Notes: generated by a model not told the origin, from the letters alone. DNA of 64,000 nt from Mycosarcoma maydis (GCF_000328475.2 NC_026480.1:1-64000), one strand, 5' to 3'. Positions 24,896 to 35,298 are shown, counted from the stretch's first letter. Program-made: numbers and translations.

Positions 24896-26095
24896 ATGAA
24901 CCCTGCCGAGATCGTTCGTGCCATCCGCGCCCAGGCCGCTTCAGACCAGACATGCAATGTCAACAATCAAAACGCCGTCGCCGCGTTGATGGCCTACAAA
25001 CTTTCTCAACACCGCGATGAGATCCTTCGCTCCATGAGCGCAGGTCCTTCATCAGCTGCTTTCTCATCCTCATCTTCACCCTCATCTTCACCCTCATCTT
25101 CACCGCCGCCTGCGTGCCCGATGCATGCCGGTGGCAACAGCGCATCCGTATCAGTACCGACGCCTTCTCCATCTAAGCCTTCTCCCCCCAAAATGGTCGC
25201 TTCATCTGGAGGTCAATGCCCTATCCCTCACGAGGACCGCGACAAGTACCTCGCTTCCAAGTCTGCTCCACCTCACGTCTCTCTGGCTGGCTCCATGACC
25301 CCGTCCTCGTCCGAACCATCCTCATCATCCAAGCCATGGTCTTCCACGCTCAACCCACTCAACATGATGCCCAGCCTCGGTCAAGGTCAAGCACCGGAGC
25401 AGAAGACCGTGCTTTCAACCGAACGCGTCGTTTCATCCATTCCTCGCTCCCGCTCTTCAGCTGCTCCTGGTGCATCCCCTTACGATGCACCTTCGGCGTG
25501 TCCCGTCAAGCACGACGACAGTCATCCCTCGGAAGACCAGTCGGAAAAGTGGGAGTACCCTTCCCCGCAGCAGTTCTACAACGCGCTTGTCCGTAAAGGC
25601 TGGGAGACACCTGAAGAGCACGTCGAGACCATGGTGCTTGTGCACAATTTCCTCAATGAACAAGCCTGGCTTGAAGTGCTCGAATGGGAGAAGCTCGCCG
25701 GTGCCGACTCGTCGCGCGCCGAACTCGCACGCTTCCAGGGCAAGCCGGGAACGCTCACTCCCAAAGCACGCCTCTTTGGCTGGATGGCCAGCATCATGCC
25801 CAACACGTTCAGCTCAGAACCGCCTTTCGACCGACACGATTGGATCGTCAGAAGACCCGATCAGGATGGCAAGGAGGTCCGGTACGTCATCGACTACTAC
25901 AGCGTACCTGACGACCCCGAAAAGGACGACCCGGAATTCGTTCTCGACGTCCGTCCTGCTTTGGACTCAATAGAGAGTCTCAGCGTTAGATTACAGAAGG
26001 GCTGGCAGGAATGGAAGCAGGGCCAGGGCTTCTTCTCCGCTTTTGCCGCCGAAAATCTGCCAAAGCCAGCAGCCTCATCCGCGTCGAGTGCCTAG
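24896..26095 (+). CDS. CYC3: Holocytochrome c synthase (cytochrome c haem lyase)
   Basis: ATG 24896 gives 399 residues. The N-terminal half is a Ser/Pro-rich linker carrying three Cys-Pro haem-regulatory-type motifs (CPMH near 74, CPIPH near 110, CPVKH near 204). The catalytic half begins at KWEYPSPQQFYNAL and includes VLVHNFLNEQAW, the PFDRHDW block (the His is the axial haem ligand in the human enzyme) and VIDYYSVPDDPE, all diagnostic of the family. The enzyme attaches haem covalently to the CxxCH of apocytochrome c on the intermembrane-space side of the inner membrane. Fungi may have separate lyases for cytochromes c and c1; I cannot tell which substrate this one prefers. In-frame triplets upstream of 24896 are not ATG. 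Confidence 0.9.
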   Translation: MNPAEIVRAIRAQAASDQTCNVNNQNAVAALMAYKLSQHRDEILRSMSAGPSSAAFSSSSSPSSSPSSSPPPACPMHAGGNSASVSVPTPSPSKPSPPKMVASSGGQCPIPHEDRDKYLASKSAPPHVSLAGSMTPSSSEPSSSSKPWSSTLNPLNMMPSLGQGQAPEQKTVLSTERVVSSIPRSRSSAAPGASPYDAPSACPVKHDDSHPSEDQSEKWEYPSPQQFYNALVRKGWETPEEHVETMVLVHNFLNEQAWLEVLEWEKLAGADSSRAELARFQGKPGTLTPKARLFGWMASIMPNTFSSEPPFDRHDWIVRRPDQDGKEVRYVIDYYSVPDDPEKDDPEFVLDVRPALDSIESLSVRLQKGWQEWKQGQGFFSAFAAENLPKPAASSASSA

Positions 26096-26271
26096 AAGCC
26101 CATCCACACATCCCAACCTGTCTCCTTGGAGCGCCCGTGTAAACTGTTTTTTCTGTACTTTAGTCGCAATCACGAATAGCCAACATTCCGCCATCCAGTC
26201 GCACAGCTGATCGTTTCCAAGTATTGCAATTCGGTACATGACGCTCTATCGTGCATAATGGCGAGCCAAGT

Positions 26272-29226
26272 CTAGATCACATCCGAGTCTCGAGCCTGCT
26301 CGAGCTTGCCATGCTGAGAGTCGAGATACAACCAAGAAGCGTAGTCGGCAATGAGACCGCATACGACGATCCAGCCAAAGGTGGTGTTGGAGCAGAACTT
26401 GCGCCAGCAGTCGCCACGATCGTCAAGTTTCACCGTCCGGATTTGCCATGCCAGATGACCAGCAGCTCCGGCAAGAGCTACGCAGAATAAAGGGTGATGG
26501 TGCGCCAACGAATCGAGAATGGGCGACGTGGCGCTCACAGTGTCAAGAAACGAGGGTGAGAAGATCAGCTCGCCGATGCTAGAGCTTTGAGCGGGTCTCA
26601 GTACATCCACAGCCGATGCACCAGCGCCAATAGCAGGTGGTATCGCTTGCGACGCGCTGTACCCGAACAGCCCGATCGTGCCAGCAGAGAAGGCCGATAG
26701 TACCGGCTTGGTTTTATCGCCAAACAAGAGCGCTGTCGACTTGACCCCTGCATGCACATCGTCGACCTTGTCCTGGTGCGCATAGATTGTGTCGTAAACC
26801 AGCGTCCACAGAATCGAGCCAGCATACAGCGGTAGCACCACGCCCCAGTCCACTGCGCCAGCTACGGCAGACCATCCGAGCATGGCGCCCCAGTTAAAGG
26901 CGAACCCGAGCACCAACTGCGGCCAGTAGGTCACCCGCTTCATCAACGGGTACAGCACCACCACGCCCAGCGAACTCGCGCCCAACATGATGCTGTACAG
27001 ATTCAAGTTGACCAGCACAGCGAGTCCGGCACTGAGTTGAATCCCGAGAAAACACAAAGCTTGAAAGTGGGTGATCTCACCGGCGGCAAGCGGGCGTGCC
27101 TTGGTGCGTTCGACCATGCGGTCCATCTTGGCATCCCACATGTCGTTGATCGTGCAGCCAGCTCCACGCATCACGAACGCTCCTACGCCGAAAAGCATCG
27201 TGTAGAAGAGCGGAGTGGTGTAAGACAGTCCCATAGTGTGTGACGCCAGCACGATAGACCAGCCACACGGCCAGTAGAGCAGCCAAGTCCCGATGGGCTT
27301 ATCGATGCGACTGAGGGCCACATACGGCTGAAAATTGAACCGCCGCTTCGTACGAGGCAGGGCTGTTTGAGTGACATGGGTCGCTCCACCATCTAGTAAG
27401 GGTGTTGCACCATTCGACGCCCGAAAAGATTCGTTTGGCGAGTCGACGCCCCTCGCAGGACGCTTGCCCGATTCGCTGCTGCTGCTGTAGTGTCTAGCGA
27501 ATGGTGAAGGATTTGCGTCTGCACCACTCCGTCGTGCAATTGTAGAGAAATGACGACGAGCCTCGCTTCCGTTGGCTTTCTTCTTACGAACCTTGAGCTT
27601 CGAATGATCGTGCTGTACATTGTCAGGCTGTCCGTCTCCGTCCTTGTCCTCGGCCTCGTGGGAAGCGGTAGCTGTGCGCCCGCTATCCTTCTCGTCTGCA
27701 TCGCCTTCCTCGTCTTCGCGGACATTTTCTCTCTTTGAGCGAAAGCTGGCCTCTTCATGCTTACGGATGATCTTGAGCGCACTTTTGTTCTGCTTGCCGG
27801 CCTTTGTCTCTCCTTGGTCCCATTCCAGGTCGTAATCCTCGGCAACCTTCTTGATAGTTTTGCGCAAGTCCTTGACCTCTTCGATCAGCTCCTGGTACCG
27901 CTCAATATTGAAGCCTTTCTCTATGTAGAGTTTCTGCTGTCGCCTGGATGTGGTCTCGTTGAGCACCGCACGGTACGAGACCTCACGATTGTGAATGAGG
28001 AACCAGATGTAGCCGCCCAAGATGGTGCCGAGACCGGTGAGATAGGTGACGGGTTCCATGACGTCCCAACCGAGTTCGGTGAAAAAGGTGAGAAAAGCGA
28101 CCGACCCCCACCAAGCGCTCAGGATGAGCACGCCGGCAAACGAGAGTCGTTTGGTACCCGAATGAGCGATGCGATCGCACTCGACCTTGAGATGGACAAG
28201 CTTCTCGATTTGCTCCGTCTTTGCGTACAGACTAGCACGAAGAAAGCGGGTGCGGTCCTCGAACGAGGGAACTGTCACATACACGTTGCGCTCACCGATA
28301 CGAATCACAAAGGAGCCGATTCGCGCGGCATCGCGCAAGAAATCACCGATGCCCGTCGCAGGTGACCAACGTTTGCCGTCAGCTGCGCGGGTGTGGAAGG
28401 AAATTGGCGGATCTCCGAGTGGATCGACGAAGCCTTGGCGAAGCAGCATCTCGCGCATTTCCAACTGCTCTGGGCTCAATTGGACGCGCTTGTCTTTGCG
28501 CTCAGGCGAAGATCGTGGTGCCGCGGGAACACTGACCTTGCCGCTGTTGTCATCTTGGTATCTCGAAGACTCTGTCCGCACAGTCTTCTGTTTCTCGGCC
28601 TCGATCTGATGCTGACTAGGTTCCGGACTTGGTCCTTCGGCACGTATGAGATTTGCGATGTAGCTGAGCGGCTGTGCGCTATGCAGAAGAAAGACGACGC
28701 TGTGTGCTGGAGCATCAGCATCATACTCGTCGGCCTCGACGTCAGATGGCTCGCCATTTTCGGGACCATGCAAGTTCAAATGCGATCGATGATTGAGCTG
28801 GGATACGGGCGGCTCTGACGTTTCCGCAGCTTGCTCCCATGGTATTTCGGATAGTTTCTTTCGTTCGGCCTCCTCGGCTTGGGATCGAGGCAACTCGTTT
28901 TGGCGTTCCGCCTTAGCCGTTGCTGATGAGTAGATAGAGGAGGGGGAGCTAGGATCCGAGCTTGGCGGCTGCAGTGGTAGTGTCAGCTTGAAAAGACTTG
29001 ATTTGGTAAAGGCCAGGTAGCCTTGGTCCCTTTCCTGGCCGATATTTTCTTGATTATGGTGCTGACTGTTTTCGTTAGCTGGGAGAGCCGAGCTTGGGTA
29101 GGTTGTCTTTACTCTCGATGGAGTCGTGGCGTAGGCTCGAAAGAGAGCCGTGCTATGCTTTGCGTTATTGCAGCATACCACACGACTGAAGGAGAACCAA
29201 GCTGGTCCGATTGACCGAAGCATCAT
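26272..29226 (-). CDS. Mitochondrial calcium uniporter - COQ2 prenyltransferase fusion
   Basis: One uninterrupted frame of 984 codons from ATG 29226. The N terminus is a mitochondrial presequence with an R-A-Y/A cleavage-type site near residue 32. Residues about 260-470 form an MCU domain: two membrane segments flank the pore signature WDVMEPVTY (387-395), followed by a coiled coil. MCU carries calcium into the matrix. Residues about 630-980 form a UbiA/COQ2 domain: [15 protein letters not shown], the first aspartate motif [20 protein letters not shown] (near 694), the second motif [13 protein letters not shown] (near 811) and eight or so membrane segments. COQ2 joins the polyprenyl chain to 4-hydroxybenzoate in ubiquinone synthesis on the inner membrane. 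The 160-residue linker has no methionine, is charged and contains RHFST and RHYSS. The two parts are joined either as a true fusion or as a precursor cut after import. An unseen intron cannot be excluded. Confidence 0.88.
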   Translation of the reverse strand: MMLRSIGPAWFSFSRVVCCNNAKHSTALFRAYATTPSRVKTTYPSSALPANENSQHHNQENIGQERDQGYLAFTKSSLFKLTLPLQPPSSDPSSPSSIYSSATAKAERQNELPRSQAEEAERKKLSEIPWEQAAETSEPPVSQLNHRSHLNLHGPENGEPSDVEADEYDADAPAHSVVFLLHSAQPLSYIANLIRAEGPSPEPSQHQIEAEKQKTVRTESSRYQDDNSGKVSVPAAPRSSPERKDKRVQLSPEQLEMREMLLRQGFVDPLGDPPISFHTRAADGKRWSPATGIGDFLRDAARIGSFVIRIGERNVYVTVPSFEDRTRFLRASLYAKTEQIEKLVHLKVECDRIAHSGTKRLSFAGVLILSAWWGSVAFLTFFTELGWDVMEPVTYLTGLGTILGGYIWFLIHNREVSYRAVLNETTSRRQQKLYIEKGFNIERYQELIEEVKDLRKTIKKVAEDYDLEWDQGETKAGKQNKSALKIIRKHEEASFRSKRENVREDEEGDADEKDSGRTATASHEAEDKDGDGQPDNVQHDHSKLKVRKKKANGSEARRHFSTIARRSGADANPSPFARHYSSSSESGKRPARGVDSPNESFRASNGATPLLDGGATHVTQTALPRTKRRFNFQPYVALSRIDKPIGTWLLYWPCGWSIVLASHTMGLSYTTPLFYTMLFGVGAFVMRGAGCTINDMWDAKMDRMVERTKARPLAAGEITHFQALCFLGIQLSAGLAVLVNLNLYSIMLGASSLGVVVLYPLMKRVTYWPQLVLGFAFNWGAMLGWSAVAGAVDWGVVLPLYAGSILWTLVYDTIYAHQDKVDDVHAGVKSTALLFGDKTKPVLSAFSAGTIGLFGYSASQAIPPAIGAGASAVDVLRPAQSSSIGELIFSPSFLDTVSATSPILDSLAHHHPLFCVALAGAAGHLAWQIRTVKLDDRGDCWRKFCSNTTFGWIVVCGLIADYASWLYLDSQHGKLEQARDSDVI

Positions 29227-29490
29227 GTTCGACGTCCTCAAGGCGCTGGCGATGCCTGTCTAGTTGATGATGGTCGAGACGCCCAATGACAGAGATTAGA
29301 CTGCGGTGATCGACATTGTCATCGCAGATTGCAGCGAGGTCAGCTAATTTGCTGTCGGAAGTGTCTGCAGCAGCCAGCTTCGGGAAGAGCTGCACGTAGC
29401 AAAAGGTGGTCCGTGATGATACTTAAGCCTGGTCGTCATCACTGCAAACGAGGCGCGAGACTTTGGTCGAGCTTGCACAACTCGTCCTTT

Positions 29491-29562
29491 CACGATTCGC
29501 GGCCCAATCGTGAATCGTGAATCGTGTTGATTCGTGATTCATGTTTCGTAATTCGTGATTCT
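29491..29562. repeat. Heptamer cluster, both orientations
   Basis: CACGATTCGC, then AATCGTGAATCGTGAATCGTG, then repeated ATTCGTGATTC with small variants. Confidence 0.85.
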
Positions 29563-29633
29563 TCCTACAGCCAAAATCAGTTTGCATTGCGACGTATTGA
29601 GGTTGCGGTCTAACATTAGGATCTTCTGATCAC

Positions 29634-29660
29634 GATCGTGGATCGTGGATCGTGGATCAT
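29634..29660. repeat. Tandem GATCGTG, 3.9 copies
   Basis: A one-base variant of the common heptamer (AATCGTG to GATCGTG) has itself been amplified in tandem, which suggests local replication slippage. Confidence 0.85.
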
Positions 29661-30047
29661 TAACCCGTGACCGTGTACCGTAGAGGCTGTGACGTGTGAG
29701 CGTGGAGATGGGAGGAGACGCAGGGTCCACTCGGCAACTCAGCCTTTGGTGTCATTTTGGTAAGCAGGCAATCGTGAATCAGCCAGCTGAACGACGCAAC
29801 GCTGAATCATCCACGATCCTCGGTCTGATGGCCAGTCTGAGGCTGTGGCTGATTCATCTCTGCCTGCTTCGGTTCTACTAGAGCACAGCTGTCAACATGA
29901 GCGCCTGATCTTCGGCAGTCACGAGTGCAGCGACGCATTGTAAAGTCTCAAGTTGGCCGAGCATCGAGCCATCGTCATGCCAAATCTGAAGATCTCGATC
30001 CTGCTAAAGCGTCCCTCGACTAGACTTGAGCTTGAGACACCTCGACT

Positions 30048-30053
30048 TATAAA
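30048..30053 (+). promoter_or_regulatory. TATA box of the small glycine-rich gene
   Basis: TATAAA lies 107-112 bases before ATG 30160 and is followed by a pyrimidine-rich leader. The distance is normal for a fungal core promoter. Confidence 0.5.
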
Positions 30054-30159
30054 GACCACACCTTCTCAACAAACTTCCGCCGTCTAAGTCTATACTGCCA
30101 TCTTTGGAATTCTTGCAACGTTAACAATCACAAGACTCACTTGATCGCATCATTTTAAC

Positions 30160-30578
30160 ATGTCGGGCCAGGGCGGTACTCAGTCTCCTCCCCTTCAGGG
30201 ACGCGAAAATGACCCCATGGGACAGGTTGGTATAGAAGCACCATGCGCGGCGTAGAGAACTACCGACTGTTAATTGACTTTCCTTTCATCCTTGTTGCGT
30301 TTTCAGTCGGCTCCCGGCAAAGACTCAAAGGCTATTCCTGACGAGCAGCAGCGCGGAGGCGTGTTTGGCGATGGCGAAAATAAGGGTGCCGAGAGTGGCC
30401 AGGCTGGCGACGCCAACGACGGCGCCGGCAATCTCAAAAATGTGAGTGACCTGCTTGGTAGTCTACAGCAGAGATGGGTCATCAACTCATTCATTGCAAA
30501 GATCTTTCTTCTGGAAACCTCTCACAATAGGCCGTCAATAATGCAAAGCACGCTGCAGCTAACCAGCCCGGCAAGTGA
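30160..30578 (+). CDS. Small glycine-rich hydrophilic protein, three exons
   Basis: Exons 30160-30225, 30307-30441 and 30531-30578. The introns are 81 and 89 bases, with donors GTTGGT and GTGAGT and acceptors TTTCAG and AATAG, both phase 0. The product has 82 residues, starts MSGQGGTQSPPLQGREND and ends NNAKHAAANQPGK. About a fifth of residues are Gly; there are few hydrophobic residues, no Cys or Trp, no signal peptide and no membrane segment. This composition fits hydrophilin/LEA-like stress proteins, but no specific family is recognised. A TATA box and compact introns suggest a regulated or well-expressed gene. The frame is consistent across all three exons, which supports the model. Confidence 0.65.
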
Positions 30579-30722
30579 AGCATATAACGCTAACGTATCT
30601 GAAAAGACGTGGCATAAGTCACGAGTCGTAATTTAGCAAGCTGTCAAATACACAAGATTCTCTTGCTTGTATCTGCTACCCTGTCCGGGACTATGACTGT
30701 AAAGCGTGACCAATTTGCTGCT

Positions 30723-32086
30723 CTATGCACCCTGGCGCGTTCGTCTGCGTGATGGAGTCGAAGGCGCAAGTTGCTGCCATGTCGGATAGGCATAATGCGG
30801 AGCTGATTCGTACCCGGGATGTTGATGAGGGTGGTAGAATGCAGGGACGCCGTTGGCAAGTGAGCTATGTGTCGGTGCAGCGATTGCATGTGAGGGTGGA
30901 GGTGCCGATGGGTGTCCTGCAGTTGATTGGGGCAAATTCTGCGAGGTAGGGTTCGAGTCATGATTTTGAGATCGTGATTTGATACGGAAGAATGAGAGAA
31001 ATGAGTTGGTAGCTCCAACAACGATGGAAAGGCAGATCAGCGTGAAGAACATGGTCTTCCAGCTGACCGAATCGACAAAGCCATTGAGGATCTCAGCAAA
31101 GGTTTCGGCGGTGACACGAGCGGTGCCTACAACAGCTGGATCTCGAGCCGAGCATCGCTCCCAGTTCTTGCATGCGCTTGCCAAAGCAGGCGCTTGCAGA
31201 TCCGTACCACACCTATTGGCTGTATATGCAGCGGCACAGGTAGTGATCTCGGACAGAATGTCCATCTCGTACGAGCGTACTTTCTCGGCAACATCCTTCT
31301 GGACCGTACGAACGACATGAAACAGAAGATAGAGGAAAGCGGAGAGGATGCTGGCGTTGAAGATGAGCTGTGCATAGCCAAGCAGCAGCTCGGGCTTGTC
31401 CATGTGATTCCCAGTCGAGGCGTACGACTCAATGGGCTGATGTGGTAGGGGAGACACGGCGTTGGGAAGGATGTAGTTGAAGGCATACTTGGTAATGGAT
31501 CGGATCCGACTTGGTGTGCCTTTGCGCTGAATACCACCAATGTCGTCTCCTTCCTCATCCTCGTATTCATTTTCAGTATCGAAACTTGATCCATCATCAC
31601 TGTCGTCGTCATTGTCGCCGTGAGCCGAGTGTAAGAGTCTCGAAGCAGGAACAAGGTCGCGGCTTTGCAGATGCGCCAAGCGCTTTCCTTTCCTGCTGAG
31701 AACGCTGCGCTTCCTCCGAACATGCTTTGATGGTGGTGCCTTGGAGAAGCTGCTGTGAGCCAGGTTATCTGCGCCGTTCATCGAGTCATCTGCCAGCTCG
31801 TCGTTCTGGTCAAGTACGCTGGAGCGCAGGTTTGACACTTTGTGCGATGGCGGTGTAAGGCTCGACATTTCGACATCGGTCATGTCAGTGTCCGGCGGAA
31901 GCTGAGAGGTAGATGCATGAGCTGAATTTCCTCGTGAGACATCGCTGTCAAATATGCTGGCTGTTTCCGTCACATAGAGGAGGAACCGGGGTGAATCGCG
32001 TTGTCAGTAGTAGCCTTTGAGGGAGATTCAGCTGCAGTGAGTAAACGAGACCTACCTGGAGGAGGTCCGGGCGGCGACGTGTCCAT
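30723..32086 (-). CDS. BRL1: Brl1/Brr6-type nuclear envelope protein
   Basis: Exon 1 is 32086-32056 (ATG, MDTSPPGPPP). The intron 32055-31961 is 95 bases, donor GTAGGT, acceptor AACAG, phase 1. Exon 2 is 31960-30723, for 422 residues in all. The Brl1/Brr6 domain begins near KYAFNYILPNAVSP. It has two membrane segments (around LIFNASILSAFLYLLFHVV and TMFFTLICLSIVVGATNSFL) enclosing a lumenal loop with four conserved cysteines (TTCAAAY, NRCGTD, SACKNW, ERCSARD) that form disulphides in the family. In yeast these proteins act at the inner nuclear membrane in nuclear pore assembly and lipid balance. An acidic disordered N terminus and a His/Pro-rich C terminus are typical. Without the first exon the frame begins only with GTG, so the two-exon model is preferred. 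Confidence 0.85.
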
Positions 32087-32776
32087 AGGAGCCTCAGTTC
32101 CGCGCTGCCAGATCATTGCGAATGACGAACAGAGGGTGCCTCTTGATCGACACGTACTGATGATGTGTTGACTGGTTCAGGAAAGCTGAGAGGAAGCAAC
32201 CACGAACCGTCAACTTTTTTTTGTCGAGTCGTAAGTCTCGTCCACCACCCAAATGTCCGTTCATGGTTCACGTTCAGTCGCGTGTGTTGTTGAGTCAGTC
32301 ACGAGTCGTGAGTGTTGCTCTCATGCTGAACAGCTTAACATATACACAAATTCCGTCCGTGCGTTCGTGGTTGTGTGTGCTCCGTGTCCCGTCGTCCGTG
32401 TCTATGTTTCTTGCTCCATCTCTCCACAAGGCTGAAGTGGACCCTTGATCCGATTAAATTTGTGATTAACTGTGCCTCCAGCTCGCTCTCGCTCTCTCTC
32501 TCTCTTTCTCTCTCTTGTCTCTGTCTGGTTGAGAGACCGAATTCTCTCGCGAGTTTGAATACCGCCAATCACTGATATCGTCATCTGACCTTCCGACTAG
32601 CATCACTGAACATCACAGCTGCCGTCGTAGGGGTGGCCCAGTAATCTTCCTCGCTCAATTGGTCAACAGAATCTCTCGGCACCAAATCGAGGATGTCAGG
32701 GTAGCCTTGAACGCAGCCTAGACCACCCTCCGAGAACGATCCGCTACTGGTGGACAGACCTACTGCCGCTGTGGAC
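32087..32776. promoter_or_regulatory. Divergent BRL1/Oca-like intergenic region
   Basis: 690 bases with a CT-rich microsatellite (32481-32518) and a GTCACGAGTCGTGAGT inverted repeat (32299-32314). No gene seen. Confidence 0.5.
32481..32518. repeat. CT microsatellite
   Basis: Imperfect CTCT repeat with GCTCTC and TTTCTC interruptions. Confidence 0.85.
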
Positions 32777-35185
32777 ATGTCGCTCAAGCCGCTCACACCA
32801 CCGCTGCGTTTCTCGACGGTCGCTTTTGCGTGTACGGATCAGCCGCAACCACCATGGCAGGCCAGTGCCGCTGTCGATGATACCGACCCTCGCTCGCATC
32901 CGCACCATCGCGAATCAGTGTATCGCGGAGCATATCCCAAAGCTAGAAATTTGTCCTTTCTCTCTCGATTACATCTGCGCACGGTCCTCAGTCTCACTCC
33001 AAGACCGCTCGATAATGACGTTGCCATTTTGGAATGGGCGTCATCCACAGATTCATTGCCGTCTTCCTCGCTAACCACCGTGGCAGGCAAGGCGTCCAAA
33101 CTCGGCATTCAGCTCTTTCATGTGCGTTGCGAGAAGCCAAAAGAGGAGAGCGGAGGTCTGACCCGCGAAGGCGCTGCTCGAGCTCTTTCCATCCTGCTGG
33201 ATCGACGCAATCATCCCATCTACATTCATTGTTTGGATGGCGTCGAAGTGACCAGCACTCTTGTGGCTTGTCTGCGCAAAGTGCAAGCATGGTCGAATCC
33301 CGCAATTCTGGCCGAGCTTGGACGTGCACTGCGCGACTCCAACTCTTCCGAGTGGACAGAGGTACCTTCGCATCTCTCTGCGTTTCTTACCAAGTTTGGT
33401 CAGCCCGACGGCGTACGGCTGCCGCCCCGGAACCACATTCCCTCCTGGCTTTGGCCAGCGCCGAATATGCTTTCGGTCCTAGCAGATCCATACGCATGGG
33501 CAGCCTCTTCCCATCCTCCTCACCTTTCCAATGGCCACGTTCAACATTCACACAGCTCAGCCAGCAGCACCTCTAATGAACCCTCCATGTCTAGGAATCC
33601 TTCGTACACAACAGCGCTCAACGGCTCATGCGACACCAATGTTGGTGTCGCCTCGCGAACCTCTCCGCATCCGCCGATCCATCCGCGTTTGCGACGCGAT
33701 CGCCAGCTGCCCATCCACCATCCGACCTTAAAGCTCCATTTTGACATAGACCCAGATCTACCTCCCGAGCCCGTCTTTCTGCTCTCATCCGCTTCGGCAT
33801 CTTCGGCATCTACTGCATCTTCGCAGCGACCCTCAACACCATCACGTTCCCTGCACATGCATTCTCGCACCTCGTCACACAACAGCAATGCAAGCTGGCA
33901 CACACCGCCACATTCGCGGCCTACAAGTCGTGCGGGCCGACCGTCTACCAACAGCTCGCAATTGCATGCCGGTAGGTCTGCATCTCTGATGCCGGATGAG
34001 GACAGAGCAGGCACAGCCGGCCAAGCGCGCAGAGCCGCGAGTACTGCTCGTGGCATCACATCTTCATTGATCAGTCCGAGCCCGACATCTACACGCTTAC
34101 AGGCACCGACAAGTGTGATTCCTTGTGTGGCGGCATTCCTTGAAGACCAAGTGCAAGGTCACGATGCAGTCGGGTCTGCTTTGCTTAGCCACCAGCAACA
34201 CGATTCGCCAACTCGACGCGCACGCTCCAATCTCGCGCAAGAAAGTCGGCTGTACCTACGTACCGCGAATGAGACACCGCAAGAGTCTGGACGAGACTCG
34301 GATAGCACGCAGCGAACGCCGACGAGCACCATCTTGCCCGATGCAGACACCGAGGAAGTGGACGTGAGCACGCCTCGAGCCAGACCGACCACGTCTAGCA
34401 ACTACAAGATCGGCATCGCCGGCACCATCTTCCACCATGACGATGACATTACGGACAATGAGGCGGAACATGCGGGGTGCAGTCAAACACAGGCTGTCCG
34501 GAGACACGATGCGGAAAGGGCGAGGATAACTGTGCCGTTGGAGCAGCGACGGAGACGGCTGGTGTTGGATGACGCCGGAGAGCAGACACCGACTAAAGCG
34601 AATGGCTTGGCGCAAACCTCTTGGCATGTTGCCGGTCAGCGCACCGCGGATGTATTGTCAGAGCGCATAGCTGCCATGGCCGCACACCAAGCAACGCGCA
34701 ATTTCACTTCATCCGATTCGGCATTATCAAAAGACTCTTCGCTTTCAGAAACCGTATACAGCGCTCACAGCTCCATCGATGGGCACAGACCAGTCTACAT
34801 CGTCCAGTCTCCGACCTCCAACGAACCAGACGACGATCGCGCTTCAGCATCGCAAACCACCCGCACCGCCTACCCAGATAAACAAGTCAGTCAGGCGAAC
34901 CACACGCAGCGAGCTCGCACAGAAGCAACACAGCAAGACGATCAGGAGCAAGACGATCAGGAGCAAGACAATGCAGAACACGAGGACGTGGACGTGCAGG
35001 AGCAAGACGACGAGGAAGATGAGGAGGAAGACGAAGACGACGAGGAGGAGGAGGAGGAAGACGACGAGGAGGAGGAAGATGAGGAAGACGAGGAGGAAGA
35101 TGAGGAGGACGACGAAGAAGACGAAGAAGACGAGGACGACGAGGACGATCTCGCTTTGCAGGCTCTGGATCTGGAAGGATACTGA
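32777..35185 (+). CDS. Oca/Siw14-like tyrosine-phosphatase fold protein with altered active site
   Basis: ATG 32777 gives 802 residues. Residues about 35-200 match the fungal Oca/Siw14 dual-specificity phosphatase fold: VYRGAYPKARNLSFL, LRTVLSLTP, FHVRCEKPKE and IYIHCLDGVEVTSTLVACLRK. The catalytic loop should read HCx5R. Here Cys152 is present but the Arg position (158) is Val, as in the Oca4/Oca6 branch, so catalysis is doubtful. It may act as a structural partner in the Oca complex, which in yeast handles oxidant-induced arrest and inositol pyrophosphate-related functions. The rest is disordered, Ser/Thr-rich, and ends in a tail of about 80 residues that is almost entirely Asp/Glu (34922-35150). 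The frame is open upstream to a GTG at 32750, but the first ATG is 32777. Confidence 0.8.
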   Translation: MSLKPLTPPLRFSTVAFACTDQPQPPWQASAAVDDTDPRSHPHHRESVYRGAYPKARNLSFLSRLHLRTVLSLTPRPLDNDVAILEWASSTDSLPSSSLTTVAGKASKLGIQLFHVRCEKPKEESGGLTREGAARALSILLDRRNHPIYIHCLDGVEVTSTLVACLRKVQAWSNPAILAELGRALRDSNSSEWTEVPSHLSAFLTKFGQPDGVRLPPRNHIPSWLWPAPNMLSVLADPYAWAASSHPPHLSNGHVQHSHSSASSTSNEPSMSRNPSYTTALNGSCDTNVGVASRTSPHPPIHPRLRRDRQLPIHHPTLKLHFDIDPDLPPEPVFLLSSASASSASTASSQRPSTPSRSLHMHSRTSSHNSNASWHTPPHSRPTSRAGRPSTNSSQLHAGRSASLMPDEDRAGTAGQARRAASTARGITSSLISPSPTSTRLQAPTSVIPCVAAFLEDQVQGHDAVGSALLSHQQHDSPTRRARSNLAQESRLYLRTANETPQESGRDSDSTQRTPTSTILPDADTEEVDVSTPRARPTTSSNYKIGIAGTIFHHDDDITDNEAEHAGCSQTQAVRRHDAERARITVPLEQRRRRLVLDDAGEQTPTKANGLAQTSWHVAGQRTADVLSERIAAMAAHQATRNFTSSDSALSKDSSLSETVYSAHSSIDGHRPVYIVQSPTSNEPDDDRASASQTTRTAYPDKQVSQANHTQRARTEATQQDDQEQDDQEQDNAEHEDVDVQEQDDEEDEEEDEDDEEEEEEDDEEEEDEEDEEEDEEDDEEDEEDEDDEDDLALQALDLEGY
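35020..35148 (+). repeat. GA-rich acidic-codon repeat
   Basis: Irregular GAC/GAG/GAA triplets code the Asp/Glu tail of the Oca-like protein. The triplets are mixed, so selection for acidity is as likely as simple slippage. Confidence 0.8.
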
Positions 35186-35298
35186 CGCACGCAATTGTCC
35201 GACACTTCACGTCGCACAACGGACCGTCAATCGACGACAAGCTGTCGAGACATGCTCATGGAAGGCGCTGTATTACTTTGCCAGAATCACACGTGCAT

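Larger units (their letters stand above)
29227..30159. promoter_or_regulatory. Divergent intergenic region with dense heptamer repeats
   Basis: 930 bases between the MCU-COQ2 start and the small glycine-rich gene. It holds a heptamer cluster (29491-29562), a variant tandem GATCGTG array (29634-29660) and a TATA box (30048-30053) for the plus-strand gene. No further gene is visible. Confidence 0.6.
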
